Below, in pieces: positions 45,556 through 57,244 of a stretch of DNA of 64,000 bases. Numbering within the stretch: position 1 is the stretch's first letter; every line of letters starts with the position of its first letter. The translations under genes were made by a program, and so were the position numbers. The DNA comes from Platerodrilus igneus (Eukaryota; Arthropoda; Insecta; Coleoptera; Lycidae): positions 2,108,001-2,172,000 of the forward strand of contig JARFIW010000900.1 of the NCBI GenBank assembly GCA_036346225.1, in the 5' to 3' direction. The notes beneath the pieces are model-generated. The model saw only the letters and a list, made by a program, of their open reading frames with translations, did not search any database and had not been told where the DNA came from.

Positions 45556-45903
45556 TTTATAGCTATATTGACACCGCGTTGTGAACGCTAATTTTTTTTA
45601 AAACCGCTAGGAAGTAGTAATTGGAATTTTGTTATCGTTAGTGATATTGCGGCACTATGTTGTTCTGAAATTTTGGATTACAGACTTTAAAAAATTAACT
45701 TGAAGTAAAATAATAATTTGTCGTAGTAATTTAGTTATCAGTAGGGCGAAGAATTCTGGATCTAATTGTTGTTCCCTTACTGAATATATTTTATTAAGCA
45801 TAAACAGTTAAGATAAACTTGGATTTGGTTTAAAGGCAATCTTATAAAATTCTTAAATCCCGAGATTTTAATTAGTTTTTTTGGATATAGATATTAGAAA
45901 AAT

Positions 45904-47272
45904 ATGAATATGACTGATACCTTTCAGGTTGTGTATTTACTTAAAAAAGAACTCGATTATGAGCTTCGTATACGTGGAATTGAGAGTAGTAGATCAGTTG
46001 TTGACAAACTGAAGATATTAGGTCGCTTACTAGCGAAAGAATTAAGTAAACCAGGTTGTCTTATAGATCTTTCGGATTATAATGTTGAATTTTCAGTAGA
46101 GAGTGAAGAAATTAATAACACTGTAGTATCGATTAAAAATGTTTTGTCAGAATTTGAAGGAGACCCGTCCGACTCTGTTTTTAAAAGACTACAGTCAAGA
46201 CTAGTACATCTAACTGGTTAAAAGGTTAAAAGGATGATGCTGCCATCACAGAATCATGAAAAAGCGGTTGAATTTATGCGAGAGACACTAGCTACGAACC
46301 CTATTATTGAGGCAGAATTGTTTGATAAGGCGAAAGATAAGCCGAGCAGTTTGAATGAATCTGTCAATTTGTCCTCTCTTGTTAGTAATGTGCCCCTTGA
46401 TACAGTCGCTTATGTAACACCACCTTTACCCATTGGAACCGGGTCCATTAAGTTTTCTGGAGATCCTAAACAACTTTATTCATTCCTGGAACGAGTCGAA
46501 GAGTTAGCACAGTCACGTAGAGTAACTGAGGACGTTTTATATAACGCCTCTGCAGAGTTATTTGTGAATGATGCCCTAGTTTGATTTCGGTAAGTTAGGA
46601 ATTCCGTGAAGGATTGGAAGTCTTTGGTATGTCGATTAAAGGAGGATTTTCTCCCTGCTCATGTGAAAGGCAAACTTGGAAAAAGATTAAGTCACGCCAC
46701 CAGCGAAAAGAAGATCTGTAGTTTTGTTTGTGGCCCACATGAAGAGCTTATTTAGTAGGTTACCCAAGATGCCTGCTGAGATCACGAAGGTTCGTATTAT
46801 AAAGAAGAATTTATTACCAGCTTATGTCACTCACCTTCCTCTATCTGAGATTGAGGATACTTCCACATTAATGAAGTTAAGTAAAAAGTTGGAAGAAGCT
46901 GTTCAGTCAAGACATACAGTGGAAGCTACTTCATCGAAAAATAATTTTTGGTTTCGTAAAAATTTTACGTCACAGTCTGAAAATAAACGTCAAGAAGAAT
47001 TTAGAAATACTTCAGCATTTCGTAGTAGGGTTTATAGAAATAAATCTTCACCTCCTCAAGTCCAAGTTCTTGATCAAGAAAAACCTTTGGTTGTGAAGTC
47101 ACCAGCAAAGAAAGAGTCAACAAATTTGTGTGTTAAAATTGTTCACGCCACATGGTCATACGTTTAGTTATTGTAGAGCCCCTATGAAAATATTTTGTTT
47201 TAAATATGGAAGTAAAGGCGTTACGTCAACTTCGTGTCAGTCGTGCTTAAAAACGAGTGAAGCACCTGCATA
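45904..47272 (+). pseudogene. Retrotransposon J gag, broken
   Basis: Starts MNMTDTFQVVYLLKKELDYE at 45904 (105 residues), stops at 46219, and continues at 46234-46584 (IKFSGDPKQLYSFLERVEEL, the gag core entry of Ty3/gypsy-type elements), 46724-47167 and, after another frame break, to 47272. The last part has zinc-knuckle remnants (HGHTFSYC and a Cys-rich CQSC). No protease, RT or integrase follows before the 3' LTR, so the element is internally deleted. The leader 45556-45903 is non-coding. Confidence 0.75.
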
Positions 47273-47467
47273 ATAGTTAATATGTTATTTCGTATTATGA
47301 TGTTACAATAAAGTGTGTACTAAAAATCGTGTTTTGGTAAATTAGGTACATTAGTTTGTGCCGTCGTCATGGCGTTTGAGGATTGCTTTTGCATTGGTAC
47401 GTTTTTAATTTAATGGCAATTTTTGTGATTTATATCGGCGTTGCAACGCAACATAATTGGTTTTGCT

Positions 47468-47700
47468 CAGTCTAGGCGAGACTTGTTGTAGTAGTTGGTC
47501 GCTCGGCAGTACGTAAGTCTAGACGAGACTCGTGAGGAGTTGGTCGCTCAACAGTGCGTAAGTCTAGACGAGACTCGAGGTGAGTTTGTCGCTCTAGCAA
47601 TTTCTTTTTGTGTTACCACTTTTGAAGTTGGTGATGAGGAAATTTTTTTTGTGATTAGTCTAGGTGAGGCTCGTGGAAGAGTCTGTCATTCTAGCAAGTC
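47468..47700. repeat. 46-base tandem repeat inside element J
   Basis: Units at about 47468-47514, 47515-47560 and 47561-47605, and a diverged fourth at 47655-47700, each with AGTCTAGACGAGACTCG then TTGGTCGCTC. A frame 47495-47755 runs through them (VSLDETREELVAQQ) but has no recognisable domain. Flanking 47273-47467 and 47756-47884 are non-coding. Confidence 0.85.
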
Positions 47701-47884
47701 TATGTGTTATGAAGTATTAGTGATTACTTCGACAGCTTCATTGACAGTTAAATGAAGTGTACTTGAACATTAATTTTTTGCCAGCTATCGTCATGATTAG
47801 TTGTTTTTTATATAGATAAATTGTTTGGTACACAAAAGCCGGAAAGTGGCATATAAAAGATCTGACGCCCTTTTCGGTTGTAGA

Positions 47885-48183
47885 CCAAGAGGAGCGGCTC
47901 AGTGGAGTAGTGGTATGTGTGTGACTACTACGCCCAAGGTCCCGGGTTGGAATCCGACACGGTCCGCTTGAAAAATGTTAGGCGAGCATTTTTCACAAAA
48001 ATACACCCTCGTTCGGATGAGAGGTAAAATGGAGGTCCCGTGTGTGAGTGTTGTCACGCACGTTAAAGATCCGTACCTTGCTTGGAACAGCAAGGGCTCG
48101 ACAAAATTCCAAATTTTCCAGGTAAAAAAACTCGCTTCATGGCCAATGTAGTACCTTCGGGTGGAGCATTGGAAAAAATCACA
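47885..48183 (+). mobile_element. tRNA-derived SINE, copy 2, full length
   Basis: A-box-like GGCTCAGTGGAGTAGTGG near 47897, B-box-like GGTTGGAATCC at 47944, body as in copy 1, and 3' end GGAGCATTGGAAAAAATC. It lies immediately upstream of the 3' LTR of J, so it inserted at or near the LTR boundary. The tRNA-like head has a C-to-G change in the B box. Confidence 0.85.
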
Positions 48184-48553
48184 TGTAAGGGAACACTAGA
48201 CGGCACTTTCAAGAAATTTAATGCTTAAATTTGTTTATATAATAGTGTTTAAATTATTGATATTAATGACTATTCTTTTTCTTTATGGTGTACGGTAGCA
48301 AGAGTGCATCTCTAGTATCCTTCATTATTCTATTTATACTATTTTTTATAGCTCCTGCTTTAGCAGTAAATACGATATGTCCCTCTAAGGACTTCCAAGT
48401 CCTCCCTTATGGCAAACCCGCGATTAAAATTCAAGGACTTGGTGGGATCCCTTTGCACCCTTATTTTGTATTTTAGAGTCGGTAAGTAGACAATATACCA
48501 TTCCTCATAAGCTCTACCCGAAAAATAGACCCCTAGCTTAGTCGTAAGATTCT
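48184..48553 (+). repeat. Retrotransposon J, 3' LTR, truncated
   Basis: Matches 44905-45290. The match ends at GATTCTC, where a CA/CG microsatellite begins, so the last part of the LTR is missing or displaced. Confidence 0.82.
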
Positions 48554-48720
48554 CCACACGCACACACACGCACGCACACACGCGCATACACGCGCACACA
48601 CGTACACACGCGCGCGCGCGCACACACACACACGCACGTACGCGCGCGCGCGCGCCCACACACGCACGTATGCACGCACGTACGCACCCGCACGTGCGCA
48701 CGCACACACACACACGCACG
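48554..48720. repeat. (AC)n/(CG)n microsatellite
   Basis: Alternating CACG/CGCG repeat, about 165 bases, with potential for Z-DNA. Frames across it are spurious. Confidence 0.97.
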
Positions 48721-48724
48721 AGAC

Positions 48725-48830
48725 CTACATTTTTTTATAAAAAAAATTGCTTGCCTAACATTTTTCAAGCGGTCGGTTTTAGGGATCGGACCAGGGACCT
48801 TGGAATTAGTAGTCATTTGCAAACCTATTT
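48725..48830 (-). mobile_element. SINE fragment, copy 3
   Basis: On the minus strand it carries the B-box half and the CCGCTTGAAAAATGTTAGGC-like segment (with changes), then stops at the microsatellite. Diverged from copies 1 and 2. Bases 48831-49309 to its right are unrecognised. Confidence 0.75.
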
Positions 48831-49309
48831 AATCCAAGCAGTCATCATAGCGGCGTTAAACAATGGTGAGTTAGTTGATCCAACAGCTGTCGACCTGTAA
48901 CAAGATAGCGGGTTTGTGACACTCCATCCTTTATATGTTCAGAACCAGGAGAGAAGATAGTTACGTGACTAATCCCATATTCTAGAATCGACACAAGTAT
49001 TTAAAGATATTCAGCGTTCGTGGTGATTAAAATAAAGACGGAACCAATGACACGCGTTTTTATAATACACATGCGTAACGAATTTTTATTGTATAAGCTA
49101 GAAAGTGAAAACTACTGCACGGCATGTCAGACCTTCATTAGCAAATTATCAGAATATTATTTGACTAGCATTGCACTTCGAACACGTATCCTCACTTTTA
49201 TAAGTTCTGTTTACATCTGTCAACATTTAGTGTATTTTTCTTCGTGTTTTTTTTTAGTTCTTACTAGTTATTGTTGGTTTGTTAAAAATCGGTTCTTATT
49301 GGTACTAAA

Positions 49310-50790
49310 TTTTGTAATGCCACCTACAGGTACAATCCTAGGAGCACAAACTCAACAGCAGGTATTGTGTCTGTTGGATTATTTTCAAAGTGAGAAGCAG
49401 AATAGCGGTCGTTTAACTACTGGCGGCTTCGGGGCTTAGTTGGTTCGCGTGTAACCACTAAGATCAAGGTTCCAGGTTCGATTTCAGAGACAAGCCGCTT
49501 AAAAAATGGTAGACGATCATTTTTTACAAAAATACGCTCGCATTCGGATTAGCGGTAAAATGTAGGTTCCATGCGTGGGTTTTGTCACGCACGTTAAAAA
49601 ACACTACATTGCTTGGAACAGCAAGGGTTCGGAGAAATTCAATATTTCCAAGTAAAAAAAAACTTTTCCTGGCAGTGTAGTATCTACGGTTGGAGTATTG
49701 AAAAACCAAATGTAGCTTCCTTTAACTTCAATGCATCAGTACAAGACGGAGGAGTTTATGTGTTGCCTATAAATTATATTCTTAACCTTGTGTTTTAGCA
49801 AGTAGCTGCTTTTATAAAAATGAGTGTTCGTGCTGTGGCACGGATTAAATCTCGAAGCCATCCAAACTCAACTATAACCAGGTTCTGGGAAAAAGGCCTC
49901 ATAAGAGGATCAAGAATTTCGATATCCCTGAATGTATTAGAATGTGTGTTAGGGATACTATATACACGATCCATGCGAAAGGTAAATGCCTTAAAGTGAT
50001 TTAGGAAACGACGATAAATTATTTTCTTAGCTAAAAAGCATATGACTCTACAATCTTTAAATACCGTACTTTGAGGAAAATAATAATTTTGAGTAAAACC
50101 AGTTTGAAACGAGTTTTACATCATATTAATTTTAAGTTAAAACAGAAGAAAATCGTAAAGCTTTAGTGAAAAGTTAAGCATCGCTAATGCTGAAATTAAA
50201 TTTCTTAGGGCATATAGGAAAGACATCGATTCTGATAGAAAACGACACGTGGTCTTCATGGATGAAACATAGCTGTTTTCTAAAGAAAATCCAACAAAAT
50301 CATGGCAAGATAATACGTACAAAGCGTGAGAAACCAGGAAATTATGATGGGAAACGATTTGTTGTTGTGCGTGCAGGTATCCGGAAGCAGTGTTTATAGC
50401 AGGTGTTTCTTTATTATTTGCTTCCAAATCTCAAAACAATGATTATCATGTCAAAATCGATGGGAAGATATTTTTACAGAGGATAAAACATTTAGTAAAT
50501 AATTTAGAATCACCTTTGCTAATTGTGTTGGACAATGGACCTTATCATTCAATGATGATTAAGAAAATGCCATCATCGTCTTGGAATAAGATTGATATAA
50601 TAGAATGGTTGATTACAAACACTGTTCAACATAATTCACAGATGTTTAAAGCAGAATTGTTAGCTTTTGTAAAATTACACAGTAAAGTGAAACGTTACAA
50701 ATCATACGAGTTTCTGAGAAGTCATGGACATGAAGTTCTCCATTGCTTAATACGACACCGTCGCAACTCACGACGTTAGGCTGTTGCATT
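49310..50790 (+). pseudogene. IS630/Tc1-mariner-type transposase pseudogene
   Basis: N-terminal fragment TGTILGAQTQQQVLCLLDYF at about 49330, interrupted by a SINE, then helix-turn-helix remnants (MSVRAVARIKSRS, about 49820), KNFDIPE and VRDTIYTIHAK. Next comes the catalytic region: RKRHVVFMDET (first Asp, about 50250), then VVVRAGI, and in 50390-50779 LLIVLDNGPYHS (second Asp) followed by SSWNKIDIIEWL and LLAFVKLHSKVKRYK. The third acidic residue region (LNPIE in relatives) is lost after GHEVL. Several frameshifts. The family resembles insect DDE_3-type transposases. Confidence 0.82.
49421..49720 (+). mobile_element. tRNA-derived SINE, copy 4, with target duplication
   Basis: A-box-like GGCTTAGTTGG, B-box-like GGTTCGATTTC (49474), same body as the other copies, and tail TATTGAAAAACCAAATG. 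Flanked by TTTAACTAC (49412-49420) and TTTAACTTC (49721-49729), a 9-base duplication with one change. It splits the transposase relic. Confidence 0.87.
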
Positions 50791-50884
50791 TGCATCGATT
50801 ATCTAGAATAATGAGCGGATGCAAGGGTTAGTTGTTTTCATATTGCTTTTTTTAAGTAACTTTTTTGAATGTTATGAAAAGAAA

Positions 50885-51712
50885 CTATACAAATTTTGCG
50901 AAACCCTTGAGTGATCTCCACGGAACACAGTCTAAATCCGAGTCTTCACTACTTTGTGGCTTTATATCCTCTGGTAAACGCGATAACGCATCTGCTTGCA
51001 CATTGTCTGCCCTATTTCAAAATTAGGCAAAAACAAAGACCAACTTTGTATCAGACCCGATGCCATTTGTGGCAAACCCTTATTTTTTCCAAATAATGCC
51101 AATGATACCTTCTGATCCGAAGATATTTGTGAGCGTCTATCCACCAAAAAGTGATGGTATTTCTTAATTTTTATATTACGGAATAATTTTATTTCGCTTT
51201 ACTCAAAACCCTTGAAATATAACCAATTGGTTTTTCTGAGCTATCCAATTCTACATGTGACACGCAGGCACCTATGCCATAAAATGAAGCATCGCATTCT
51301 AACTACAATCGGTTTATCAGGGTCATAATGAATTAAAACTTTATCAAACACCAAATCTACCTTTGCTTGTTTAAAAGCTGCTTTACGTGCATTTGACCAC
51401 ACAAAAGTTTTATTTTTTTGGCTTCAATTTCATTGATATTCTCGGTATTAATTTACCATTCCACAAAATGCTTTCACTTCAAAAACATTTTGCAGTCTGT
51501 GGCATTTCGAAATGCCTGAAAACTTATCAGCATCTTTTTCTAAACAGTCTGTCGAAATAACATGGCCTAAATACTTAATACTTTTCTCAAAGAAAAACAT
51601 GCGTCCTTATTCAACCTAAATCCAAACTTCCTCAACCTTTCGAGTGTTTTTTTGTAGATTGAGCAAATGCTCATCCTTCATCCACCCAGTTACCACAATA
51701 TCATCGATAAAG
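50885..51712 (-). pseudogene. Gypsy H pol: RT C-terminus and RNase H
   Basis: Minus strand: the catalytic FIDDIVVTG box lies at the RTE junction (about 51712), then LQKTLERLRKFGFRLNK and YLGHVIS, the connection (LECDASFYGIGACVS, about 51270), and RNase H (LFGKNKGLPQMAS, then ADALSRLPEDIKPQ) to about 50890. Multiple frameshifts. No integrase follows, so the element is 3' truncated next to the transposase relic. Confidence 0.85.
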
Positions 51713-52109
51713 TATCCCTATAGTGGGGGATAAAGAATACTACTATAGTAAGCCTGCTTATCGTAAAAGGCGATTAAAAGGCGCAGCAAGGGGCAGCAGC
51801 CTTGCTGGCTAAAAGATATTGGAGGAGGGTCGAATGGTCTCGGGCGATCCTCAATAATTTACAAGCTTGTTGGGGGTTGGCCGTGACGGATACGGCTTTT
51901 TGCTGAAATCTTTAAAAACTGCATTGTGGAAAGATATGGGAGCCTACCACAATATTTCCCAGGTGTGCGTGGCCTAAAACACGAAATATATATGATGGAG
52001 AGCTCACAAGTAAAATTCTGGTCCGGAGGTAAAATACTCCCTCATTCGGATCTCCGGGAGGGGTACTTGGGCTCGTCATCGTAAGAATATAAAGCAACAG
52101 TTCGATTTA

Positions 52110-52850
52110 GTGATAGGGACTTGGAATGTAAGGTCATTACTCAGAGTAGATAAGTTAACGAATTTATTAGTCGAAATGAGAAAGGAAAAGCTGGACATTT
52201 TAGGTATTAGTGAGGTGAGATGGCCAGATAGTAATGACTTTTGGAAAGATAATTATAGAATAATTACAACTTCTTCAACTAATGGACAGGCAGGCGTAGG
52301 AATAGTGTTAGGTAAAAGATTAGGGCATAAAGTTAAAGAGTACTTACAATTTAGTGATAGAATAATTATGGTTAGATTGAGTACAAAACCCACAGACACT
52401 GTTTTAGTACAGGTTTACATGCCAACAACTCAGTACGAGGATGAGGAAGTAGAAAAGGTATACGAGGATATAAATAGTATAGTGAGGAAAGTAAAAGGAG
52501 ATGAGAATTTAATAGTTATGGGCGATTTTAATGCGTCAGTGGGAGAAGGTAGTGAGGGAAAAATGGTAGGAAAATTTGGGTATGGCAGACGAAATGATAG
52601 AGGAGAAAGATTAGTTGAGTTTTGCCAGGAACATAGATTAGTAACTGTAAACACCCTATTCGAACAACATGTTAGGAGAAGATATACCTGGAAAGCCCCA
52701 GGTGATAGGGCTAGGTACCAAATAGATTATATTTTAGTTAAACAAAGATTTAGAAACCAAGTTAAAAACTGTCGTAGTTATCCAGGGGCTGACATAGATA
52801 GCGATCATAACTTAGTTAAAATGAAGTGTAAACTAAAATTCAAAAATTGA
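52110..52850 (+). CDS. RTE endonuclease (APE type), open fragment
   Basis: 246 residues, the longest near-intact element frame in the window. Contains GTWNVRSL (residue 3), ISEVRW, a GVGIVLGK segment, VMGDFNASVG (about residue 135) and IDSDHNLV at the end, the succession of motifs in the exonuclease-endonuclease-phosphatase fold of RTE/BovB endonucleases, often annotated as craniofacial development protein 2-like. It ends in a stop at 52848, where a full-length element would run on to the RT, so it is a truncated product unless read through. Confidence 0.85.
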   Translation: MIGTWNVRSLLRVDKLTNLLVEMRKEKLDILGISEVRWPDSNDFWKDNYRIITTSSTNGQAGVGIVLGKRLGHKVKEYLQFSDRIIMVRLSTKPTDTVLVQVYMPTTQYEDEEVEKVYEDINSIVRKVKGDENLIVMGDFNASVGEGSEGKMVGKFGYGRRNDRGERLVEFCQEHRLVTVNTLFEQHVRRRYTWKAPGDRARYQIDYILVKQRFRNQVKNCRSYPGADIDSDHNLVKMKCKLKFKN

Positions 52851-54875
52851 GAAAGGTTAAAAGAGAAGGATGGGATCTAGGTAAGCTTAATGATAGTAGG
52901 GTAAAGAGGAATATAAACAAGTATTAGATAATAAGAGCAAAGAGATAGCTGTAGGAGGGCGTAGAAAATAGATGGAAAGAAATAAAACTGACTGTACATG
53001 ATACAGCAACACAGACTATAGGTAAGAAAAAATAGAAGCGAGAAAACCCTGGGTAACAAAGGAGATATTAGATTTAATAGAGAATAGAAGAAAGCTTAAA
53101 CCTTTCAGAGAAGTGGATAGTGAAAATAAGCAAAATATAATACAGTTAGAAATAAGATAGTACATGAGTGTAGAAAAGCTAGAAATAAATGGATGGAGGA
53201 GAATTGTAAGGAATACAAGATGATTTGAGAGTAGGTAAGACAGACAGGGCTTACAGAGCAGTTAAAAAGTTTTTGGGAAGATAGGAAAAATATAATGGTA
53301 TTAGAGACGAGAATAATGAGCTTCTAATAAATAAAGTTGAGGTAGCTGATAGATGGAAAAGATATTTAGAAGATTTATATAAGGGAGACGATATGGATGA
53401 GTTAGAGAACGACCAAGAAGAAGATGTAGAAATAGGGTTCTCAATATTAAGAGAGGAATTTGATAGAGCTGTTCGGAATCTTAAATTAAATAAAGCGCCA
53501 GGGATAGACGATATTCCGCAGAATTAATAAAATATGCAAGTCAGAAAACTTTAGACAGATTATATGAACTAATAAATGCAATATATGACACAGGTGAGGT
53601 TCCAATAGATTTCGAAAAAAATATTATTATCCCAATCCCAAAAAAGTCAGGAGCTGATAGGTGTGAGAATTTTAGAACAGTTAGTTTAACTTCTCATGCT
53701 TCCAAAATACTAGCAATAATAATTAAAAATAGAGTAGAAGCTTTGACTGAGAATTATTTAGGCGAAGACCAATATGGTTTTCGTAAAGACAGAGGGACTA
53801 GAGAACCGATACTAATGATTAGGGTAATTATCGATAAAGGTTACAAAAAATAAAAGACTCATTTCGCGTTTGTAGATTTAGAAAAAGCATTTGATAGGGT
53901 TAATTGGATTGTTATGTTCAGGGTTTTGCAAAAAATAGGAATCTCTCATAGGGATAGAAAAATTATTTACAGTCTATATAAAAACCAAAGCGTAGTAATT
54001 AGATTTGATGAAATAGAAAAGGAAGCTAAGATTAGAAATGGTGTTAGACAGGGTTGTATACTGTCTCCTTGATTTTAATGTTTATATTGAGGAAGCTTTA
54101 AACTTAGCCAGAGAGAGAAAAGAGATAGGTATTAGTGTACAGGGACAGAAAATAGACATGTTACGTTTTGCAGATGATATAGCCATTATAGCAGAGTCTA
54201 GAAAAGAGTTAGGAGAGTTTTAAATATTTTAGATGAGATACTACGGAGTAACTATAGTATGAGAATTAACTCAGTAAAGACAAAGATAATGACAAGTGAG
54301 TTACAGCCTAGTTCTAAACCAAAATTAAAAATAGGTAATACCGAGTTAGAGGAGGTAGATGAATTTTGCTATTTAGGTAGTATAATTACAAAGGATGGAC
54401 GTAGCAGAAGGGATATAGTAGCTAGAATAGCTCAAGCTAGAAAAATGTTTTAAAAAGAAAGACTTACTAATAGGTAATAGTATTAGTTTAGATAATAGAA
54501 AAAGTTTCTTAAAGTCGTACGTATGGAGCGTTCTACTATACGGTAGTGAGGCTTGGACAATTAAAGAAGTAGATAAGAAAAGATAGAAGCTTTTGAAACT
54601 TGGTGTTATAGGAGAATGTTAAAGATTAGTTGGACAGATAGAGTAACAAACGAGGAAGTTTATAGAAGGATAGGTGAGGATCCTGTATGTGGAAACAATT
54701 GAAGGTCAGGAGAGATAGAATGATAGGGCACCAGTTAAGACATGAGGGACTATTTAGTAAAGTCTTAGATTATAGACTACCAAATAAAAATAGAGTAGGA
54801 AGGCCTAGACAAAGCTATATTAGTCAAATTATTAGAGATTTAGGTTGTGAAGGGTATGTAGACCTTTTAGACTAG
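52851..54875 (+). pseudogene. RTE reverse transcriptase, frameshifted
   Basis: Motifs in order: NLKLNKAPGIDDI (about 53480), PIPKKSGADRCENFR (53640), GEDQYGFRKDRGT (53760), FVDLEKAFDRVNW (53870), RNGVRQGCILSP (54035), FADDIAI (54166, catalytic), EFCYLGSIITKDG (54360), YGSEAW (54540), then the C-terminal GRPRQSYISQIIRDLG (54800). Stops or shifts at 53513, 53850, 54070, 54223, 54453 and later. Confidence 0.87.
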
Positions 54876-55352
54876 CTCAGAATAGAAAAGAATTTAGAGC
54901 TGCGTCAAACCAACTTTAAGTAAGTTCGAAAACAAAACAAAAAAAATAAAAATCAGTTAACTAAATGTCACCAGGACATAACTCACAATTAGGTAGCGGT
55001 CTGGCATGTGGGTAGCGTTTCGTTGTAAGCCTTACCATAACATATATTTTAACACTTTTCCTTTTGAAGGTTATATTTCATTTCCTTATAAATGGTAAAC
55101 ATGTAAACATGTTAGAGTTCTTTAACAACCATCATGTTGCTAATATCTATGTAAAGTCAGATGGATAGGAAAAAGATAAAAGGATATAGGAAGACCTAGA
55201 CCAAACTATATTAGTCAAATTATTAGAAATTTAGGTTGTGAAGGGTATGTAGAACTTTTTAGATTAGCACAGATTAGAAAAGAAGTTAGAGCTGCGTCAA
55301 ACCGACCTTAAGTAAGGTCGAAAACAATATGATGATGATGACATCGATAAAG

Positions 55353-56290
55353 ACCGTCACCTCTTGGACACCCACTAATGTTTTCTCGATTATCGTGTGA
55401 AATATGCCACAAGCCGGTTTCGTTCCAAAAGGCAATTTTTTTCGGTTTGAAGATTCCCATTTCTGTACTCCGCGCGAGTATCATGCTCGTTTTCTCATCG
55501 ACGTCTAACTGATCACAGACATCTTTTAAATCTAACTTACTGAAGCTTACGCCTCCTTGTAGCGTAGCAAAACTGCTTCAATTCTAGGTAATTGATGGTT
55601 CATATCAATCGGAGGAAATTGCTAAAGAGACCTTCGAACCATTATAATATCTTATTTCATTTATAAACGAAATCCTGAATTCTTCCAACAAATTCGTTAA
55701 TTGTGAATCTTCTTCGATTCTATTAATATCAAGTCTTTTAGGATTTCCGACAAATTAATACGGAATTGATTCAACATGTCTCTACCAATAAGTAGCCTAC
55801 ACCCCTTATCAACGATCAACAGATCACAGTCTTTAATAATTCCCCGAAATTATACTTTTAAATTATTTTTACCCTTCGGTTTAATAATAGACCCACTATA
55901 TGTCCTTAATATAATACTAGTATCCAACAACGGTACGTATTTGAAAAACTTACTATAAAAGCGAAATGGCATACAACTCATACCTGCACCCGTATCGTCC
56001 TCCATCATGAAAGGCTGTTTAGTTGTACGTCCACGCTAATTGGATTTACTCTGAAACAATTATTCATATTGAACATATCAACATACTTAATATCAACCGA
56101 AACTTGTTCTATGCAATGATTAGCATTTTTCATCCTGCATGCGTCTGCAATATGAACATTCCTTTCAAATTTTTGACATATGAGTCTTTTGTATTTACAA
56201 TTTAAAAAACTTTGACCTCCTTTATTACAGGCAAAACAAACTGCTGCTTTTGTAACCTGGATGGATTGCCCCTGCGGGGAGAACACCCTG
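55353..56290 (-). pseudogene. Gypsy H: nucleocapsid, protease and RT N-terminus
   Basis: Minus strand from 56290: VCFACNKGGQSFLNC and CQKFERNVHIADAC are two zinc-knuckle remnants (56230-56130). A protease-like stretch (about 56000-55750) and the RT fingers/palm to the RTE junction at 55352 follow. Decayed throughout. Continuous with 50885-51712 once the RTE is removed. Confidence 0.75.
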
Positions 56291-56344
56291 ATTGTTTTTT
56301 TTTCGTTCTTTTATAACGCGAGATAAGTTTTGGAACTTTGGGAG

Positions 56345-56890
56345 CTTTTTTTTAAAAAGACTTTATTTCCAAATTAACACTCCTATCAAGTGTATTTTAA
56401 TTTATACAGAAATTACAAATGATTTCAACAAAAGGTTGCAGTATGTTCATTAGCGTTTAAAATCATAGTTACTTTCACTAATTAATTAATTCAAACTAAA
56501 ATGAATAGCTTGAACAACCAACAATGTTAAAGTTGTGAAACTTGAGATTGATTCGCCATCTAGGGCTCCTGAGGGTATTTATGCTCTCCCTGCTCTAATA
56601 TCGTTTTGTGGGAAATGCAGATCTCATGTCTGCTATTTCATGATACAATACAAAGTATTACATTTTAATAATCTTAATTCTCACAATTGCTGCCTAATTG
56701 TCTACTGTGACCTGCACCTGCAGTGTCATATTAAGTCTGGAATACAATGTAACTGTTTCCGTTTTCATGTCTGGTTTGTGAACTTTCATTAACCTTTTAT
56801 AATGCCCTTCAATTATACAATGTAACAATAATTAATTCTTAGGCTTAATAATTTTGTTTAAATATACATATATTGATTTGGGGGATATGT
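56345..56890. other. Unrecognised insertion in gypsy H
   Basis: Lies between the gag and nucleocapsid parts of H and matches neither. AT-rich, non-coding; ends not defined. Confidence 0.4.
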
Positions 56891-56899
56891 AACTCGCGT

Positions 56900-57240
56900 T
56901 GGACTTTATTTATATCAATAACTCTCCTAGTCTCTTTCAAATTTGCTTGCTTGCTGGCTTCTATTGTGACGACTTCGTTTCAGACTCTTCACATAACCTA
57001 TCTAAAATCAGACCTGGATTAAGTCCAATAACAAGTCTATCTTTCACTTTTTCGTTCAGTGCATTTCCAAAATTACACGATGCTGCCATCTGCTTCACCT
57101 AAACAAACCATTCGCAAATACTCTCTCCGCTTTGTTTTAAATTATAGAACAGGATTCTCTTGCGAAAAATGTTAAGAGCTCATCACAGTATCGGCCATCT
57201 TGAAATTTCTAAAGATCCAAATTTCTTTCCTATTAGGCAC
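56900..57240 (-). pseudogene. Gypsy H gag fragment
   Basis: Minus strand gives KQSGESICEWFVQVKQMAAS and FGNALNEKVKDRLVIGL, the conserved gag segment of Ty3/gypsy elements of the K02A2.6-like type, with one or two frameshifts. It precedes the nucleocapsid relic in the expected order. Confidence 0.75.
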
Positions 57241-57244
57241 CCAA

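Larger units (their letters stand above)
51713..55341 (+). mobile_element. RTE-type LINE, near full length, inserted in gypsy H
   Basis: Flanked by an exact 11-base duplication CATCGATAAAG (51702-51712 and 55342-55352). 5' leader of about 400 bases, APE endonuclease frame, RT, and a 3' end in (GAT)n. The 3' end is doubled: 54795-54925 is repeated at 55180-55322 with an unrelated stretch between. RTE elements are known for short 3' regions ending in simple repeats. Confidence 0.88.

Noticed and set aside
48285..48476. 63-residue frame with a signal-peptide-like hydrophobic start
   Set aside because: Lies entirely within the 3' LTR of J, and the matching 5' LTR does not keep the frame.
48533..48822. 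Frames with Cys-Val-Arg-Ala repeats
   Set aside because: Microsatellite read through into SINE and LTR sequence.
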